Positions 24,701 to 39,700 of a DNA stretch of 64,000 bases are shown here, piece after piece. Numbering within the stretch: position 1 is the stretch's first letter; each line of letters opens with the position of its first letter. Under the pieces are notes generated by a model. It saw nothing but the letters and a program-made list of their open reading frames with translations, was not told the origin of the DNA and did no database searches. The position numbers and the translations under genes were made by a program. This DNA comes from Lysinibacillus agricola. Its GTDB lineage: Bacteria > Bacillota > Bacilli > Bacillales_A > Planococcaceae. The stretch covers positions 2,421,501 to 2,485,500 of the forward strand of contig NZ_CP067341.1 in assembly GCF_016638705.1 (NCBI RefSeq), given 5' to 3'.

Positions 24701-27700
24701 GATATTAGCTTCGAATGTGTTATCCGCTCGTTAGCTGGATTAGACTCTATTGCACAGGCTGCAGGACGTTGTAATCGTAATGGGGAGGTAGAATTACAAG
24801 ATGTATATGTTTTTAACCATGCAGAGGAATCGCTCAGCAAGCTACCAACTATTAAAATGGGCGGAGAATGTTCGCATTATATAATGAAGGATTTACAGGA
24901 TAATCCTGCACTATTTGGTGGTTATTTATTGTCAACCGAAGCAATGACGCATTACTTTAATCATATTTATAAGGCGTTTGATTCAACGTTGAATTATCCA
25001 TTACCAAAACTTAAAACATCAATTTATGAATTATTATTTCGAATAGATACAGATAAGAATAAAACATATATTAAGGGACCTGGTAGACACTATCCATTAG
25101 CAACCTTGGCTAGTTATAAAACAGCTTTTTCGCATTTTGAAGTGATTGATGCCAAAACACAGGGGGTACTCGTGCCGTACGGTGAGGGGAAGAATCTCAT
25201 TAGCCAGCTCATGGGCTACGATCCAATTGATGATTATCAAGTATTTTTGAAAAAGGCACAGCAGTGCAGTGTAAATGTGTTCAAACATGATTTTGAAGCA
25301 TTGAAGCAAAACAATCAGTTGATTGTTGTACAGTTCGGGATATTTAATATTTATGTTGCAAAAGAAACAGCATATGACGATCAATTTGGAATAAGTGTTC
25401 AGGGAGAAGCACAGTTAGACGATTGTATTATTTAAGAAGTGAAAAGCAGCTCATTGCTTTTCAGGTAGTGAGCTGCATTCAAACTTAAATGATATAGTAT
25501 ATTTTTCAATCCACGCTATCAAGCGACATTAATAATAATAGCATAATTATTGGAGAGTTAAAGTTTAATTTAAAAATATATTGTTCATATAATATATTTA
25601 TTTAATGTTTGTCATGTTTCTAGATAATCTGTTGACAAAATAGGTCCATATTGGAATAATTGGTTATAGATAATTCTTAAATAGAATTACTCTCTAGGAA
25701 TTTTTGAGTGTGGGATTCTTCTTTTTAATTAACTCACTTTCATTAAGAAGAGAATTTCCCTCGAAAATTCACAGAGAAGTTGTGCAAGGAGGTGACAGGA
25801 TGACAAAAATACGAAATCAAATTGAGTTTGAGGTACATGGTGCCTATGCATTATTTACAGACCCACTAATGAAACTTGGTGGTGAAAAGATGACAACTCA
25901 AATTCCAAGTTATCAAGCACTTAAGGGAATTGTGGAATCAATCTATTGGAAACCATCTATCATTTGGTATATTGATGAAATTCGTGTAATGAATGCTATT
26001 CGAATGGAATCGAAGGGTGTACGACCGATTGATATGTCGGGAGGAAATACGCTTGCCAATTACAGTTATTTGCGAGATGTACGTTATCAAGTAAAGGCAC
26101 ATTTTGAGTTTAATACAAATCGTATGGATTTAAAGCCAGACTTCAACGAGCACAAACATCATAATATTGCCAAGCGTTGTGTCGAAAAGGGTGGTCGTCG
26201 TGATGTTTTTTTGGGTGCAAGAGAATGTCAGGCTTATGTAGAGTCGTGCAATTTCGGCGCTGGGGAAGGTTTTTATGATAATTATGATGAGGTGCATTTT
26301 GGTACGATGGTGCATGGCCTAAATTATCCTGACGAAACAGGACGTAATATGCTAGAAACAAGACTTTGGCAACCTAGGATGAAAAATGGCTATATTTCTT
26401 TTATTCGTCCGGAAGAATGTTCTCTTGTTCGTCCAATTAAGGAAATGCATGCAAAGTCGTTTAATCTAGGAGAATCAATGACAGCTGTGGATGAAGAATA
26501 CGATGAGCTGGAGGTGAAGAAATGAGTTATTTACGTGCTTTGTTTAATACCTACGAGGAAAATGAAGCGCAAGTAGGAGAGATTTTCTCAAAAGAAACAA
26601 AAGATAAAAAAGTGCTAGAATATACACTACTGCCGATTTCGCACACAACTCAAACAGCACATATTGAAATGATTATTAATCTTGATGGTACATTATATGA
26701 TGCAAAAGTAATTGGGAAAATCAATACCATTTTACCGTTTACCGAAAGCTCTGGTAGTCGTTCAGGGAAAAATTATGTGTCTCATATGTTACAGGACAAG
26801 CTGATGTATGTAGCAGGTGATTATGTTGCTTTTACACAAGAAGAAGATAAAAGAGATGCACATCTCCATTATTTAGAACAACTCGGAGAATGGTGTGATT
26901 CGCACTATAGTCATCCGCACATACAAGCAATATACGAATATGTGAAAAAGGGAACACTTATTCAAGATTTGGTAGAGCGCTCTATTTTACATTTAACAGA
27001 AGCAGGACTATTGCATTCAAAATGGGATACAAAGCAGGATGGGGACAAGCCACCTATTTTCCAGATGCTCGCAGGTGCGCAGGAAAGCGCATTTGTTCGT
27101 TTTAATGTTCATGTACCTGGAGAAATTACTGATCCTGTCTGGAGTAATAAGGATATTTATGATGCATATAGTCAATTTTATAATACAAAGCTTCAGGAAA
27201 GCGATATTTGCTATGTAACAGGTGAATATTTACCTTTCACTGTGCGTCACCCTAATAAGCTACGTAACTCGGGGGATAAGGCTAAGTTAATTTCAGCAAA
27301 TGACAGTAGCGGTTTTACATACCGTGGTCGTTTTAAGGATAGCTTTGAAGCAGCGAATATTAGTTATGATGTCTCGCAAAAAGCGCATAATGCATTAAAG
27401 TGGCTGATTGAACGGCAAGGAAAGCAAGTGGACGGTCGTATCTTTCTTGTATGGGGCTCAAAAAATCCAGATATGCCATATGTAGCTGACGATTTATCGA
27501 GTAGTGTGTTTACTGGATGGAATGATTTCTTGGTACAACGCGATGCTATGCTTGCGCAAAAAGCTGATACAAAGAAGGTATTGGCAGACCAGCATAGTCT
27601 ACTTATTAGCGGTATAAAAAAGAATCTGAATATTCAAGAACATGATGATGAAAAGGTTTATATTTTAACGCTTGATGCGGCAACGCCTGGACGGTTAGCA

Positions 27701-30700
27701 GTACTCTATTATCGAGATTTAGATATTAAAGATTATTTTGATAAGCTATTAATCTGGCATAAGGATTGTAGCTGGCGTCATACGCGGAAGAAAGAAAATG
27801 AATGGGTGCAGTACTTCGGCTCTCCGTCCTTTTATACAATTGCACATGCCGCATATGGCCCAAGACCTAGTGATAAGGTCGTCAAAGGTGTGATAGAGCG
27901 AATGCTGCCTTGCATACTTGATGGACGAAAAATTCCGATTGATATAGTGCGCAGTGCAATTGTTCGTGCTTCAAATCCCCAATTCTACGATCAAATGTGG
28001 GAGTGGGAACAGGTACTAGGAGTAGCATGCTCACTCGTGAAAAAGCATTATTTTGATAAAGATAAGGAGGTTTATACTATGGCACTTGATACGACAAGTC
28101 CAGAACGTGATTACTTATTTGGTCGTTTACTCGCAGTTGCAGATGTGTTAGAACGTAATGCCTTGGGCAAGGAAGAAAACCGTCCGACTAATGCGTTGCG
28201 TTATATGAATGCATTTTCTCGACATCCTGCAAGGACATGGGAAACGATTCAAAGAAATCTACAACCCTATCAAATGAAGTTAAGAGAAAAGGGCATTTAT
28301 TATACGAAGCTCATTGATGACATTGGTGCACAAATGGATATAAAAGATTTTACGGATGAGCCACTTAGTGGAAAATATTTATTAGGTTATTACAGTCAAC
28401 GACAAGCATTGTATACAAAAAAAGAAAAGAATGAAGAGGAGAGTTAAACGATGACAACATTAGATCATAAAATTGATTTTGCGGTTGTATTTTCTGTACA
28501 AAATGCCAATCCAAATGGTGATCCATTAAATGGTAATCGTCCGCGTCAAAATTACGATGGTTATGGTGAAGTATCGGATGTATGTATTAAGCGTAAATTA
28601 CGCAACCGCCTACAAGATATGGGGGAAGCAATTTTTGTACAATCTGATGATCGTAATAATGACGGCTTTAAAAGTTTAAACGATCGAGCAGATGCGATTC
28701 CAGAGCTTAAAAAGATAAAGGCTGATAAAAAAGGCAATGCCGATGTGTATGCAACGATTGCGAGTGGTACTTGGTTTGATGTGCGTGCATTTGGACAAGT
28801 TTTTGCTTTTAAAGGAGATTCTTTGTCTGTCGGTGTTCGTGGTCCAGTATCTATTCACCCAGCTATTAGTCTTGCTCCAATCGACATTACAAGTATTCAA
28901 ATAACAAAAAGTGTGAATTCTGTAACGGGCGATAAAAAGGGCTCTGATACAATGGGCATGAAGCATCGAGTTGATTTTGGTATCTATAAGTTTTTTGGAA
29001 GTATTAATACACAATTAGCTGAGAAAACAGGCTTTACAAATGAAGATGCTGTTAAATTAAAAGAAGCATTAATTACATTGTTTGAAAACGATGCTTCTTC
29101 TGCTCGTCCAGAGGGATCGCTAGAAGTACATAAAGTGATTTGGTGGGAGCATAATTCAAAGCTTGGCCAATACTCATCAGCAAAAGTACACCGTTCTTTA
29201 AAGCTAGATGGAAATTCATTTGAGGATTTAACAATTACTGTTGAGCCATTAGAGGGGCTGAAGGTTCATGAGCTGGATGGTAAATGATGATGTCGATTAT
29301 TTAATGTTATCGGGTATTCAGCATTTTCGCTTCTGTTCACGACAATGGGCGTTGATCCATATAGAACAGCAATGGGCAGAAAATGTTTTGACGATTGAAG
29401 GACAACATGTTCATGAAAAAGCAGATCAACCATTTTTACGTGAAAAGCGTGGAAATAAATTAATTGTGAGAGCGATGCCCATTCGCTCTCACAGTTTAAA
29501 GACGAATGGTATTTGTGATGTCGTAGAATTTTACGAACATAAAGATGGTGTTCCTATACATGGCGAGACTGGTACTTATTTACCAATCCCAGTAGAATAC
29601 AAGCGCGGAAAACCAAAGAGGGGACAGGAGGATGTTGTTCAGCTTGTGGCGCAAGTTATGTGTTTAGAGGAGATGCTATTATGTGACATTCCGGCTGCAT
29701 ACTTATTTTATGATGAAATAAAACGCCGTGTAAAAGTTGATATTACAGATGAAATGCGTAATGAAGTACAGTCTATGTTTAAACAAATGCATCATTATTT
29801 TGATAGAAGACATACGCCAAAAGTGAAAACAGGAAAGCACTGTGTAAGCTGCTCTTTACAAAATTTATGTATGCCGGAGCTCATGTCATCGACTACGGTT
29901 CGCAGCTATATGGAGAGGTATTTATAATGAAAAAATTGCTAAATACATTATTTATTACAACTCCTGATATTTACCTGTCGTTAAAAGGTGAGAATGTTGT
30001 CATAACACATGAAAATCAGCAACTCGGCAGATTTCCACTACACAATTTTGAGGCAATCTGTACTTTTGGATATGCTGGAGCAAGTCCTAAATTAATGTAT
30101 GCATGTGCAGAAAAAAATATTAATTTAACGTTTTTGTCACGTTCAGGGAGGTTTTTAGCACGAGTAGTTGGCGAAAGTAAAGGCAATGTAATATTACGTA
30201 AGACGCAATATCGTTTATCAGAAAATGAAGTTGAAAGTGCGAAAATTGCTCGTAATTTTATATTTGCAAAGATTGCAAATCAAAAATGGATTTTAGAGCG
30301 AATGGCACGTGATTACCCGCTTCGTATAGATGTACCCATGTTTAAGCAAGTTTCTAGTGAATTGACAACAGCCATGAAGGCGATTTTAGTGACTGAGGAT
30401 TTAGAACGTTTACGTGGACTAGAAGGACAAGCTGCCACAGCGTATTTTAAACTGTTCGACCAAATGATTTTGCAACAAAAAGACATTTTCTACTTTAGAA
30501 ATCGTAATCGTCGTCCACCAACAGACAACGTAAATGCTTTATTGTCACTTGCTTACACATTGCTTGCCTCAGATGTCACATCTGCATTGGAAACAGTAGG
30601 CTTGGATGCCTATGTTGGCTATTTACACCGTGATCGCCCAGGTCGTGCATCACTTGCTCTAGACGTCATGGAGGAGCTACGTGGTGTTATGGCAGATCGC

Positions 30701-33700
30701 TTTGTCCTTAAAATGATTAATAAAAAAATGATGCAATCTACTGATTTTGTACAAAAAGAAAACGGTGCTGTACTCTTAACGGATGACGGACGAAGGAAAT
30801 TTATTAAAGCATGGCAAGAACGTAAACAAGAAAGTCTTACACATCCATACTTAAACGAAAAAATAAATTGGGGTCTTGTCCCTCACGCACAAGCAATTCT
30901 ACTTGCACGTTATTTACGGGGGGATATAGAAGAATATCCACCTTTTTTATGGAAATGAGGGGCTTACATGTTAGTATTAGTCACTTACGATGTTGTCACG
31001 AAAACACCTATTGGCCGAAAGCGATTACGAAAGGTTGCAAAAATATGTGAAAATTTCGGAATACGTGTGCAAAATTCAGTTTTTGAGTGTGTAGTAGATG
31101 CCACTCAGTTTAAGCAACTACAACTCGCACTACAGGAGATTATTGATGTGGAAGAAGATAGTCTACGTTTCTATCAGCTAGGCAACAATTACAAATCAAA
31201 GGTTATTCATATCGGAGCAAAAGAAACATTCAATGTTGAAGATACAATAATTTTATAATCGGTGCGGATGCCAAGCAAACATAAATTCCTAGAGAGATCC
31301 GCACCAAATTTTGATGAAAATTCAATCATCAGAAATGGTAAGAATGGTATGAAAGAATTAGAATGAAAAGATAAATAGCAAAAATCGTTTAGAGTTATTA
31401 TTTTTTTATGAATTTTTGCAGTCACTCTCTGTATGGAGAGTGTGGATTGAAATGTTCGTCGTCTCGTAAGTTCATCAACGACGTTAACACAGTCACTCTC
31501 TGTATGGAGAGTGTGGATTGAAATGTTCAGTTATTTGTTAAATAGAATGATAAACTTTGGTCACTCTCTGTATGGAGAGTGTGGATTGAAATCAAAATAC
31601 GTTTGTACATTGGAGGCGACAGGATGATGTCACTCTCTGTATGGAGAGTGTGGATTGAAATCGCATTTATCAGTGGATGGCTTTTATTATACGCGTCACT
31701 CTCTGTATGGAGAGTGTGGATTGAAATGATTTTATCAATGCATTGGAAGTGAGTCGGAACGAGTCACTCTCTGTATGGAGAGTGTGGATTGAAATCTAAT
31801 TTAAGACTTGCTGCAAACAGTGGAATAAACGTCACTCTCTGTATGGAGAGTGTGGATTGAAATTCCTAAACCATCGATAAAACTCGTGATTAATATAGTC
31901 ACTCTCTGTATGGAGAGTGTGGATTGAAATGCATCTTTTAAAGAGTAGTTTAACTTTCCATTTAGTCACTCTCTGTATGGAGAGTGTGGATTGAAATATC
32001 CTCCAGGTATAACACTAGCTTGCGGTAAATCGTCACTCTCTGTATGGAGAGTGTGGATTGAAATTACTTTGTCAATGTCTTTTAATCGTTCAATGACGTC
32101 ACTCTCTGTATGGAGAGTGTGGATTGAAATTTATCACCTATTTCCACTATTAATAGTTTTTTCGTCACTCTCTGTATGGAGAGTGTGGATTGAAATAAAT
32201 CTAATAGAAGAACTACTAGTTTTCGGGACAAGGTCACTCTCTGTATGGAGAGTGTGGATTGAAATAATATCTCCATCATCTTGACGTGCTGAACGACCAG
32301 TCACTCTCTGTATGGAGAGTGTGGATTGAAATTTTTATAGAATTGATAAGGAAGGATGAGTGAAAATGTCACTCTCTGTATGGAGAGTGTGGATTGAAAT
32401 AGGAGCAGTGGCGACAATCGGCGGTGTTGAATACGGTCACTCTCTGTATGGAGAGTGTGGATTGAAATAATAGATGATATTGTTATGAATAAATTTGAAG
32501 AACGTCACTCTCTGTATGGAGAGTGTGGATTGAAATATTTAATGATATACAAGACGCAAAGCTGGTGGACGTGTCACTCTCTGTATGGAGAGTGTGGATT
32601 GAAATTATTCGTCAGTTTGTTGAGATGGCAGACCAGGACGACGTCACTCTCTGTATGGAGAGTGTGGATTGAAATATCGACCATACGTCCATCAACTGAC
32701 ACGTTACGAGTCACTCTCTGTATGGAGAGTGTGGATTGAAATATCTTAGCGAAGGCGGTGTCTGATGGATGGACTGTCACTCTCTGTATGGAGAGTGTGG
32801 ATTGAAATCTTTTTCATTGCCCTGGGACTTTATGGCGTTGCTAGTCACTCTCTGTATGGAGAGTGTGGATTGAAATGTTGTAAGCATCCTCTACACGGTC
32901 ATAGTGGTCTCGTCACTCTCTGTATGGAGAGTGTGGATTGAAATCTAACTTAGTATAACATTAATCAATTTTCTTTGCGTCACTCTCTGTATGGAGAGTG
33001 TGGATTGAAATTCTGCAAATATCTATTGCATAGTATCGTAATATCTCGTCACTCTCTGTATGGAGAGTGTGGATTGAAATACCTGTTAATAAATTTGTTA
33101 CGATAGTTTGTAGGTCACTCTCTGTATGGAGAGTGTGGATTGAAATAATACTATCTTTGTAGTTATCGTAAAAAATCGAAAACGTCACTCTCTGTATGGA
33201 GAGTGTGGATTGAAATCACAGAGGACGGAGAGGGCAATTTGAGATATTGGTGTCACTCTCTGTATGGAGAGTGTGGATTGAAATTCCTAAATCACTTAAA
33301 TTCTTTCTCAATTTAACGTCACTCTCTGTATGGAGAGTGTGGATTGAAATTGGCACTGGGCCTAAGTGGGATCAAAAAGCAAAGGTCACTCTCTGTATGG
33401 AGAGTGTGGATTGAAATTACCATTAAAGACATACTAGATGGCGATGTAGCGTCACTCTCTGTATGGAGAGTGTGGATTGAAATAAACGTTTCGATAATTT
33501 GGCAGTCTGATAATTTTTGTCACTCTCTGTATGGAGAGTGTGGATTGAAATATTTCAATGCTGCAAGCGTCACTGATGCCCCACGTGTCACTCTCTGTAT
33601 GGAGAGTGTGGATTGAAATCATTGCCCATCTACCAGCACCTACCGCGCCTTTCGTCACTCTCTGTATGGAGAGTGTGGATTGAAATACGTAATTCATCAT

Positions 33701-36700
33701 CCATGTACTCAGCTAATACATCGTCACTCTCTGTATGGAGAGTGTGGATTGAAATTTAGAAGAACATATCTTATGTGATCCACGTATCAAGTCACTCTCT
33801 GTATGGAGAGTGTGGATTGAAATCAACCATAAATCATAGTTATTGACCATGGATAACAGTCACTCTCTGTATGGAGAGTGTGGATTGAAATTCAATGCTT
33901 CCGCTTGTGATTTAACCTCTTGCTTCGTCACTCTCTGTATGGAGAGTGTGGATTGAAATTAAGGTAGTTGCGAGTTTATTGGCAGATTCATTTAGTCACT
34001 CTCTGTATGGAGAGTGTGGATTGAAATTTCATCGAATACAGGTTTAGCCACCGTAACATCTTGTCACTCTCTGTATGGAGAGTGTGGATTGAAATTTGAT
34101 TGTAAAAACGAAAAGTAAAAATTAACGCAGGTCACTCTCTGTATGGAGAGTGTGGATTGAAATAAGAGAAAGCGCAAAGAGAAATGGAGTTAATGCGTCA
34201 CTCTCTGTATGGAGAGTGTGGATTGAAATATTGTTTTAGATTTAGAAGTTACTAAGAGTTTTGGTCACTCTCTGTATGGAGAGTGTGGATTGAAATGTTA
34301 TCTAGACGAAGATGATGAACTTTATGAAGAGTCACTCTCTGTATGGAGAGTGTGGATTGAAATCTCAAATATAGCTCATAAAAATAATATTTTTGTTGTC
34401 ACTCTCTGTATGGAGAGTGTGGATTGAAATCTCTTGACCAAGAACGTGGATAGCAAAGTAGTCTGTCACTCTCTGTATGGAGAGTGTGGATTGAAATTTC
34501 CATTAAAGAAAGTTCATCCAAAGATTTTTTGTCACTCTCTGTATGGAGAGTGTGGATTGAAATTATTAAATTGTATCAATAATGGCAAGTGTTGTCAGGT
34601 CACTCTCTGTATGGAGAGTGTGGATTGAAATTTTCGTGGACACGCCAACGAGCAAGGATCGGTATTGTCACTCTCTGTATGGAGAGTGTGGATTGAAATA
34701 TTGTGGCAAGAAAAATCTAGTCTAGCACACTCGGTCACTCTCTGTATGGAGAGTGTGGATTGAAATGCCTGTCCATAGACCAATCTGTTTGAACACTCTC
34801 GGTCACTCTCTGTATGGAGAGTGTGGATTGAAATGATATCTACAATGATTGAAGCAGAAATTACTGGTGTCACTCTCTGTATGGAGAGTGTGGATTGAAA
34901 TTATAAGGTTTTCAAATATACGTCTTAGGTAAACAAGTCACTCTCTGTATGGAGAGTGTGGATTGAAATGCCTGTCCATAGACCAATCTGTTTGAACACT
35001 CTCGGTCACTCTCTGTATGGAGAGTGTGGATTGAAATGATATCTACAATGATTGAAGCAGAAATTACTGGTGTCACTCTCTGTATGGAGAGTGTGGATTG
35101 AAATTATAAGGTTTTCAAATATACGTCTTAGGTAAACAAGTCACTCTCTGTATGGAGAGTGTGGATTGAAATGCGTTAAGGAATATCAACGTAACTCCAG
35201 GAGAGCAGTCACTCTCTGTATGGAGAGTGTGGATTGAAATACCTACTTTTTTTCAATAGTGTCTCCAAAGGTGGTCGTCACTCTCTGTATGGAGAGTGTG
35301 GATTGAAATATGCTTAACAGTGATTTTCAAATTTTTATTGATGTCACTCTCTGTATGGAGAGTGTGGATTGAAATTGGTACTTGAACAGTTAAATTTACT
35401 TGTAATTGTTGTCACTCTCTGTATGGAGAGTGTGGATTGAAATAGCCGTACCATCTTTATTAACTATCATGGCTTTACCGTCACTCTCTGTATGGAGAGT
35501 GTGGATTGAAATATGTGCACATACTACACGTTGGTCATCGCATGAAAGGTCACTCTCTGTATGGAGAGTGTGGATTGAAATTAGTATTGTACCAGTTGTT
35601 TTTGGTACAGCACCTGTCACTCTCTGTATGGAGAGTGTGGATTGAAATATTTAGAAGTGCTTCATCTGGACTAAAGGATTTAGTCACTCTCTGTATGGAG
35701 AGTGTGGATTGAAATTTTAAATCTACAACTAACTAAATATTGCAACTGGAGTCACTCTCTGTATGGAGAGTGTGGATTGAAATCGTACATTAGTTGATCC
35801 TATGGACATCGATGAAACAGTCACTCTCTGTATGGAGAGTGTGGATTGAAATAATAGCTGATAATCCAATGGAAAAAGATGTACTAGTCACTCTCTGTAT
35901 GGAGAGTGTGGATTGAAATGATCGAGTACAAGCCATTCTTACTAAACGTCCGAAGTCACTCTCTGTATGGAGAGTGTGGATTGAAATAAGGTAAGTAAAT
36001 CTTGCTCATCCTTAAACGTTGTCACTCTCTGTATGGAGAGTGTGGATTGAAATCCAACGGCTTGGGCTATGGATGTCTAACGCACCTTGGTCACTCTCTG
36101 TATGGAGAGTGTGGATTGAAATAAACCATTGTTTCAGTTTCCGTTTAGTGGTCCTTGTCACTCTCTGTATGGAGAGTGTGGATTGAAATAGCTGTTTAAT
36201 ATCAGCCTGTAATGCGTCTATTTGTCACTCTCTGTATGGAGAGTGTGGATTGAAATAGTACAGGTAAGGGTGCCGGAGGAGGTAGTGCTCCGTCACTCTC
36301 TGTATGGAGAGTGTGGATTGAAATTATAAGTACCACCTAAAGAAACTCTAACAGCCTGTGTCACTCTCTGTATGGAGAGTGTGGATTGAAATTTGAATGA
36401 ATTCGTAATTTTCGTCGCCAGTACCGTCACTCTCTGTATGGAGAGTGTGGATTGAAATCCTGTAAAATCAAACAGTACAGCAGCAATGTCATGTCACTCT
36501 CTGTATGGAGAGTGTGGATTGAAATCACCAATGCGCCAAAAGGGACATCATCAGCGTTTTCCCGTCACTCTCTGTATGGAGAGTGTGGATTGAAATTATC
36601 AGCTTTACCGTAGACACTAGCTAAATCACTGTCACTCTCTGTATGGAGAGTGTGGATTGAAATTGCCACTCTGTACCAATCCGTATAATCTAGCATGTCA

Positions 36701-39700
36701 CTCTCTGTATGGAGAGTGTGGATTGAAATTACTATAGTCCAAATGGACAAATGGAAATGGAAGGTCACTCTCTGTATGGAGAGTGTGGATTGAAATGTAT
36801 GAGTACGATGAATACATGTTGTTTAAGCAGTCACTCTCTGTATGGAGAGTGTGGATTGAAATTTTAAAGCTAACGACCTGAGCAAGGTTGAAGAAATGTC
36901 ACTCTCTGTATGGAGAGTGTGGATTGAAATTATGAGTACAAGAATTAGTTATCCAGTAGAAGTTGTCACTCTCTGTATGGAGAGTGTGGATTGAAATATA
37001 TGATAGTGAACATACATTTGTAAAAGAATCAGTCACTCTCTGTATGGAGAGTGTGGATTGAAATTATACTTTCTGTTGCAATTTCCACAAGCTGTGTAAC
37101 GTCACTCTCTGTATGGAGAGTGTGGATTGAAATCGTGTCGGCATGTTTGATGGTGAAAAATATTATGTCACTCTCTGTATGGAGAGTGTGGATTGAAATC
37201 AGAAGGTTTTTACACAGTAATTGCATCATGCATGTCACTCTCTGTATGGAGAGTGTGGATTGAAATAACAATGACAGGAGATAAGATTTTAAAAATTGAT
37301 GTCACTCTCTGTATGGAGAGTGTGGATTGAAATAACTGGACGTTTTATTTAGAGAATTTCAAAAAGCGTCACTCTCTGTATGGAGAGTGTGGATTGAAAT
37401 TCAACTAAGACACCATTTATAGTTTTTCTACCTAAGTCACTCTCTGTATGGAGAGTGTGGATTGAAATAGCAGGAACGAAATGCTCTACTGTATACGTAA
37501 ATGTCACTCTCTGTATGGAGAGTGTGGATTGAAATAGCAGGAACGAAATGCTCTACTGTATACGTAAATGTCACTCTCTGTATGGAGAGTGTGGATTGAA
37601 ATGCAACTAGAAAGGAAGAAGTATATGGGAGAAAATGTTACTCTCTGTATGGAGAGTGTGGATTGAAATTTTTTTATATTGGAAGGTTTTAAATTAACAT
37701 CCCAGTCACTCTCTGTATGGAGAGTGTGGATTGAAATCTTAAACCCTGTAGGCGTTACATAATTAGGTATAGTCACTCTCTGTATGGAGAGTGTGGATTG
37801 AAATTGGACCAGGTACGAACCATAAAATTCTTGGGTGTGCGTCACTCTCTGTATGGAGAGTGTGGATTGAAATTAATTTTTCTTTTGGTCTTGGTGCTGT
37901 GCTGCCAGTCACTCTTTGTATGGAGAGTGTGGATTGAAATACTAGGCATAATCATGTCACTTGTGGAGGGCATAACGTCACTCTCTGTATGGAGAGTGTG
38001 GATTGAAATTGGTAACGTGGTCCAGATAAAAATGAAGCACGATTGTCACTCTCTGTAAGGGGAGTGTGGATTGAAATCTGTACCAGCTTGAACTAAAAGA
38101 AAACATTCTTTATTTATTAGCAATTGTCTGCTTGCACAATAACGGTTGTAAATTATTTGTACAAAATTGAATAATAGGAAGTTCAATGGGGATATAAATA
38201 GAATAAAACCGATGATTTATTTCATGAGTTCATGAAAAAGCTTCGATAAGGAGTGTGGAGATGGCGACACTTGTTGTAAAGAGAAGTATAATGCACCGAT
38301 ACCAAAGCATTGGGCAGGCGATTCAAGAGGCAGAGCAGGGAGATTTTATTGAAATTCGAGAAGGGATATATGAAGAAAGCTTCGAGATTACCAAAAGGCT
38401 TACACTTTATGGGGTGGGCAATGTGACAATTAAAGGTGGCGTGTTTATTCGCTATCAAACACATGTGAATATGCGAAATCTGCGCTTTACACAAGGGCAA
38501 GGTATTTATGTAAAAGGAGACTTACAGCTTGAAAACTGTATAATTGAGCAGCAAATGGTGCAAGCCCAAGTGACCGTTAGCTTCGGAAGTCTAATGATGA
38601 AAAATGTTGATATTTTAGCGTCCCCCATCAATCATTTTGGCTTACGTATTGAAAATGGCTCGAGCGTTATACTTGTGGATACGACAATCCAGCATCATGT
38701 TAAGGCTCAAATCATTGTGAAAAACAGTGAAATCGCATTGACAAATTGTATGCTGTTGGAAGGTCAAACGAATGGCATTTTTGCAATACGCGATGTGAAA
38801 ATGGATATTGTGGATTGTGAAATTCATGGACATCAGAAGGCACAAATTGTTGCAACCTCCAGTTCAATTTCGATGACCAATACACTTATTCATCAAGGGC
38901 AAGGTTTAGGTATCCAAGTATTCGATAGCTCGAAACTAACGATGGATGGCTGTGAAATCAAGCAACATAAGGACACGCATTTGGCTGTTCATCAAAGTGA
39001 GTTATTGGTGACAGATTCTATTTTTTCAGAAGGACAAGGGAATGGCATTTTTCTTGGAGAGAAATCTGGGGCAACATTGTATGATTGTAAGATCCATCGG
39101 CATATGAAGTCGCAGCTATTAATTGAAAATAGTAAAGCAGAGTTTTATAAATGTAGCATAACAAAAGGGGAGGCAACCGGAGTCACGATTGTCAATGAAG
39201 CGGATGTCTCAATGGCCGAATGTGATATCCAGGAACATCAGCAGTTTCACTTTGTTATTGATGCAAGCGGGCTAAAGCTTAATCAGTCCATGCTTCAATT
39301 TGGACAGTCGGGTGGTATTTATGGCAATGATCACGCCAAGATTACGCTCTATAACACAACAATTCGAGAGCTCGAAAGTCATCACATTTATATAAATAAT
39401 GCTCGACTGTTTACTGAAAATTGTACTTTTGAACACATTATCGGAAATGCCATTACTTGTATTGATGCTATTTTTGAAGTTGCGAATAGTGAATTTAAGA
39501 ATTGCAAAGAAAGCCCATATGCGATAGTTTGGTCTGATAAGTCAATGGGACGCATTAAGCACTGTGTGATTGATAAAGCGGATCGTACGTTTTTAGCGAT
39601 GTCCAATCAATCTTTACTTGAGATGTTGAACACAGATCTAACGGCTGTAAAGATACCAGCTATTGTGCAGGAGAAGAGTCAGTTATTTATCCAAGGGTAT